A stretch of 64,000 nucleotides of DNA from Manduca sexta (taxonomy: Eukaryota; Arthropoda; Insecta; Lepidoptera; Sphingidae), in contig NC_051134.1 in NCBI RefSeq assembly GCF_014839805.1, forward strand, positions 8,835,170 through 8,899,169. Reading direction: 5' to 3'. Below, piece after piece: positions 63,627 to 64,000 of this stretch (positions are counted from its first letter, which is position 1; each line of letters opens with the position of its first letter). The notes beneath the pieces are model-generated. The model searched no databases. It saw only the letters and a list, made by a program, of their open reading frames with translations, and had not been told where the DNA came from. The translations under genes were made by a program, and so were the position numbers.

Positions 63627-64000
63627 CTCTACCGCTTGTACTAAACGCAGGCACGGTTGCTTATGGAATATTGTTCGTACCTCTGGGACGGTTCAGCTCA
63701 AGAAATCAAGAAATATTTAAGTATAAAAAAAAGAATATTATAATTCTTTAAAGTTACAAACATACTCAGCTCGTCGTCATAGTCCTTATAGCAACAATTA
63801 GTTCATCTGTTATGGTTTTCCAACTCAATGATATTGTATTTTATACAGCTATTGAACTCAAAATTTTCCTTGCCCTTGATGATAACATTTTAAAATTAAA
63901 GACTGGATGCTTCGAAGCAATTCTACGTGCAAAATCCGCCATTACTGTGTGCATAAGGATACTTTAGTTAAAATAATACTAAATTAAATACTTAATTCTT

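Larger units (their letters stand above)
60095..64000 (+). other. HIBCH 3' side and intergenic region
   Basis: No gene recognised. Candidate poly(A) signals at 61459-61464, 61973-61978 and 62927-62932. Contains a MITE-like element (60359-60531), one member of an inverted repeat pair (about 61500-61632), an interspersed repeat (63040-63262) and a decayed LINE reverse-transcriptase piece (63323-63626). Confidence 0.5.

Overview
The window looks like nuclear DNA from a moth or butterfly (Lepidoptera). It is AT-rich and intron-rich, with GT/AG introns, GC-rich exons of insect-type genes, and a dense load of short repeats. These include tRNA-derived SINEs, Lep1-like Helitrons, a maT-type mariner, MITEs and scraps of LINEs. 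No search was run; every gene below was read by translating exons and checking that splice phases join.

Five protein genes are supported. On the minus strand, 28168 down to 3572 encodes a complete Neurexin-IV (CASPR-like) septate-junction and adhesion protein. It has 25 coding exons plus one extra mutually exclusive exon, and the spliced product is 1,275 aa. An intronless phosphopantetheinyl transferase (AASDHPPT) lies in one of its introns, also on the minus strand (25643-26482). Divergently, on the plus strand, 29742-44491 encodes the cytoplasmic dynein intermediate chain (short wing/Dic). It has 15 exons and 689 aa if all are used. One of its introns carries an antisense mariner with an open transposase.

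Convergent to Dic, minus-strand 48781-47324 encodes a mitochondrial-type peptide deformylase (3 exons, 215 aa). Plus-strand 55372-60094 encodes a 3-hydroxyisobutyryl-CoA hydrolase (4 coding exons, 365 aa). It has a basic N-terminus and, unexpectedly, ends in the peroxisomal signal SKL.

The first 3.6 kb, 48.8-55.3 kb and 60.1-64 kb hold no recognisable gene except repeats and possible untranslated exons. The genes look like independent housekeeping or neuronal loci and not a pathway cluster.

The points most worth a second look are: (1) the two equal-length, homologous, frame-enforced alternative exons of the Nrx-IV discoidin domain; (2) the SKL tail of HIBCH; (3) three phase-symmetric micro-exons in Dic; (4) two neighbouring Helitrons, each carrying six 123-bp repeats; (5) repeats sitting within about 30 nt of splice sites.
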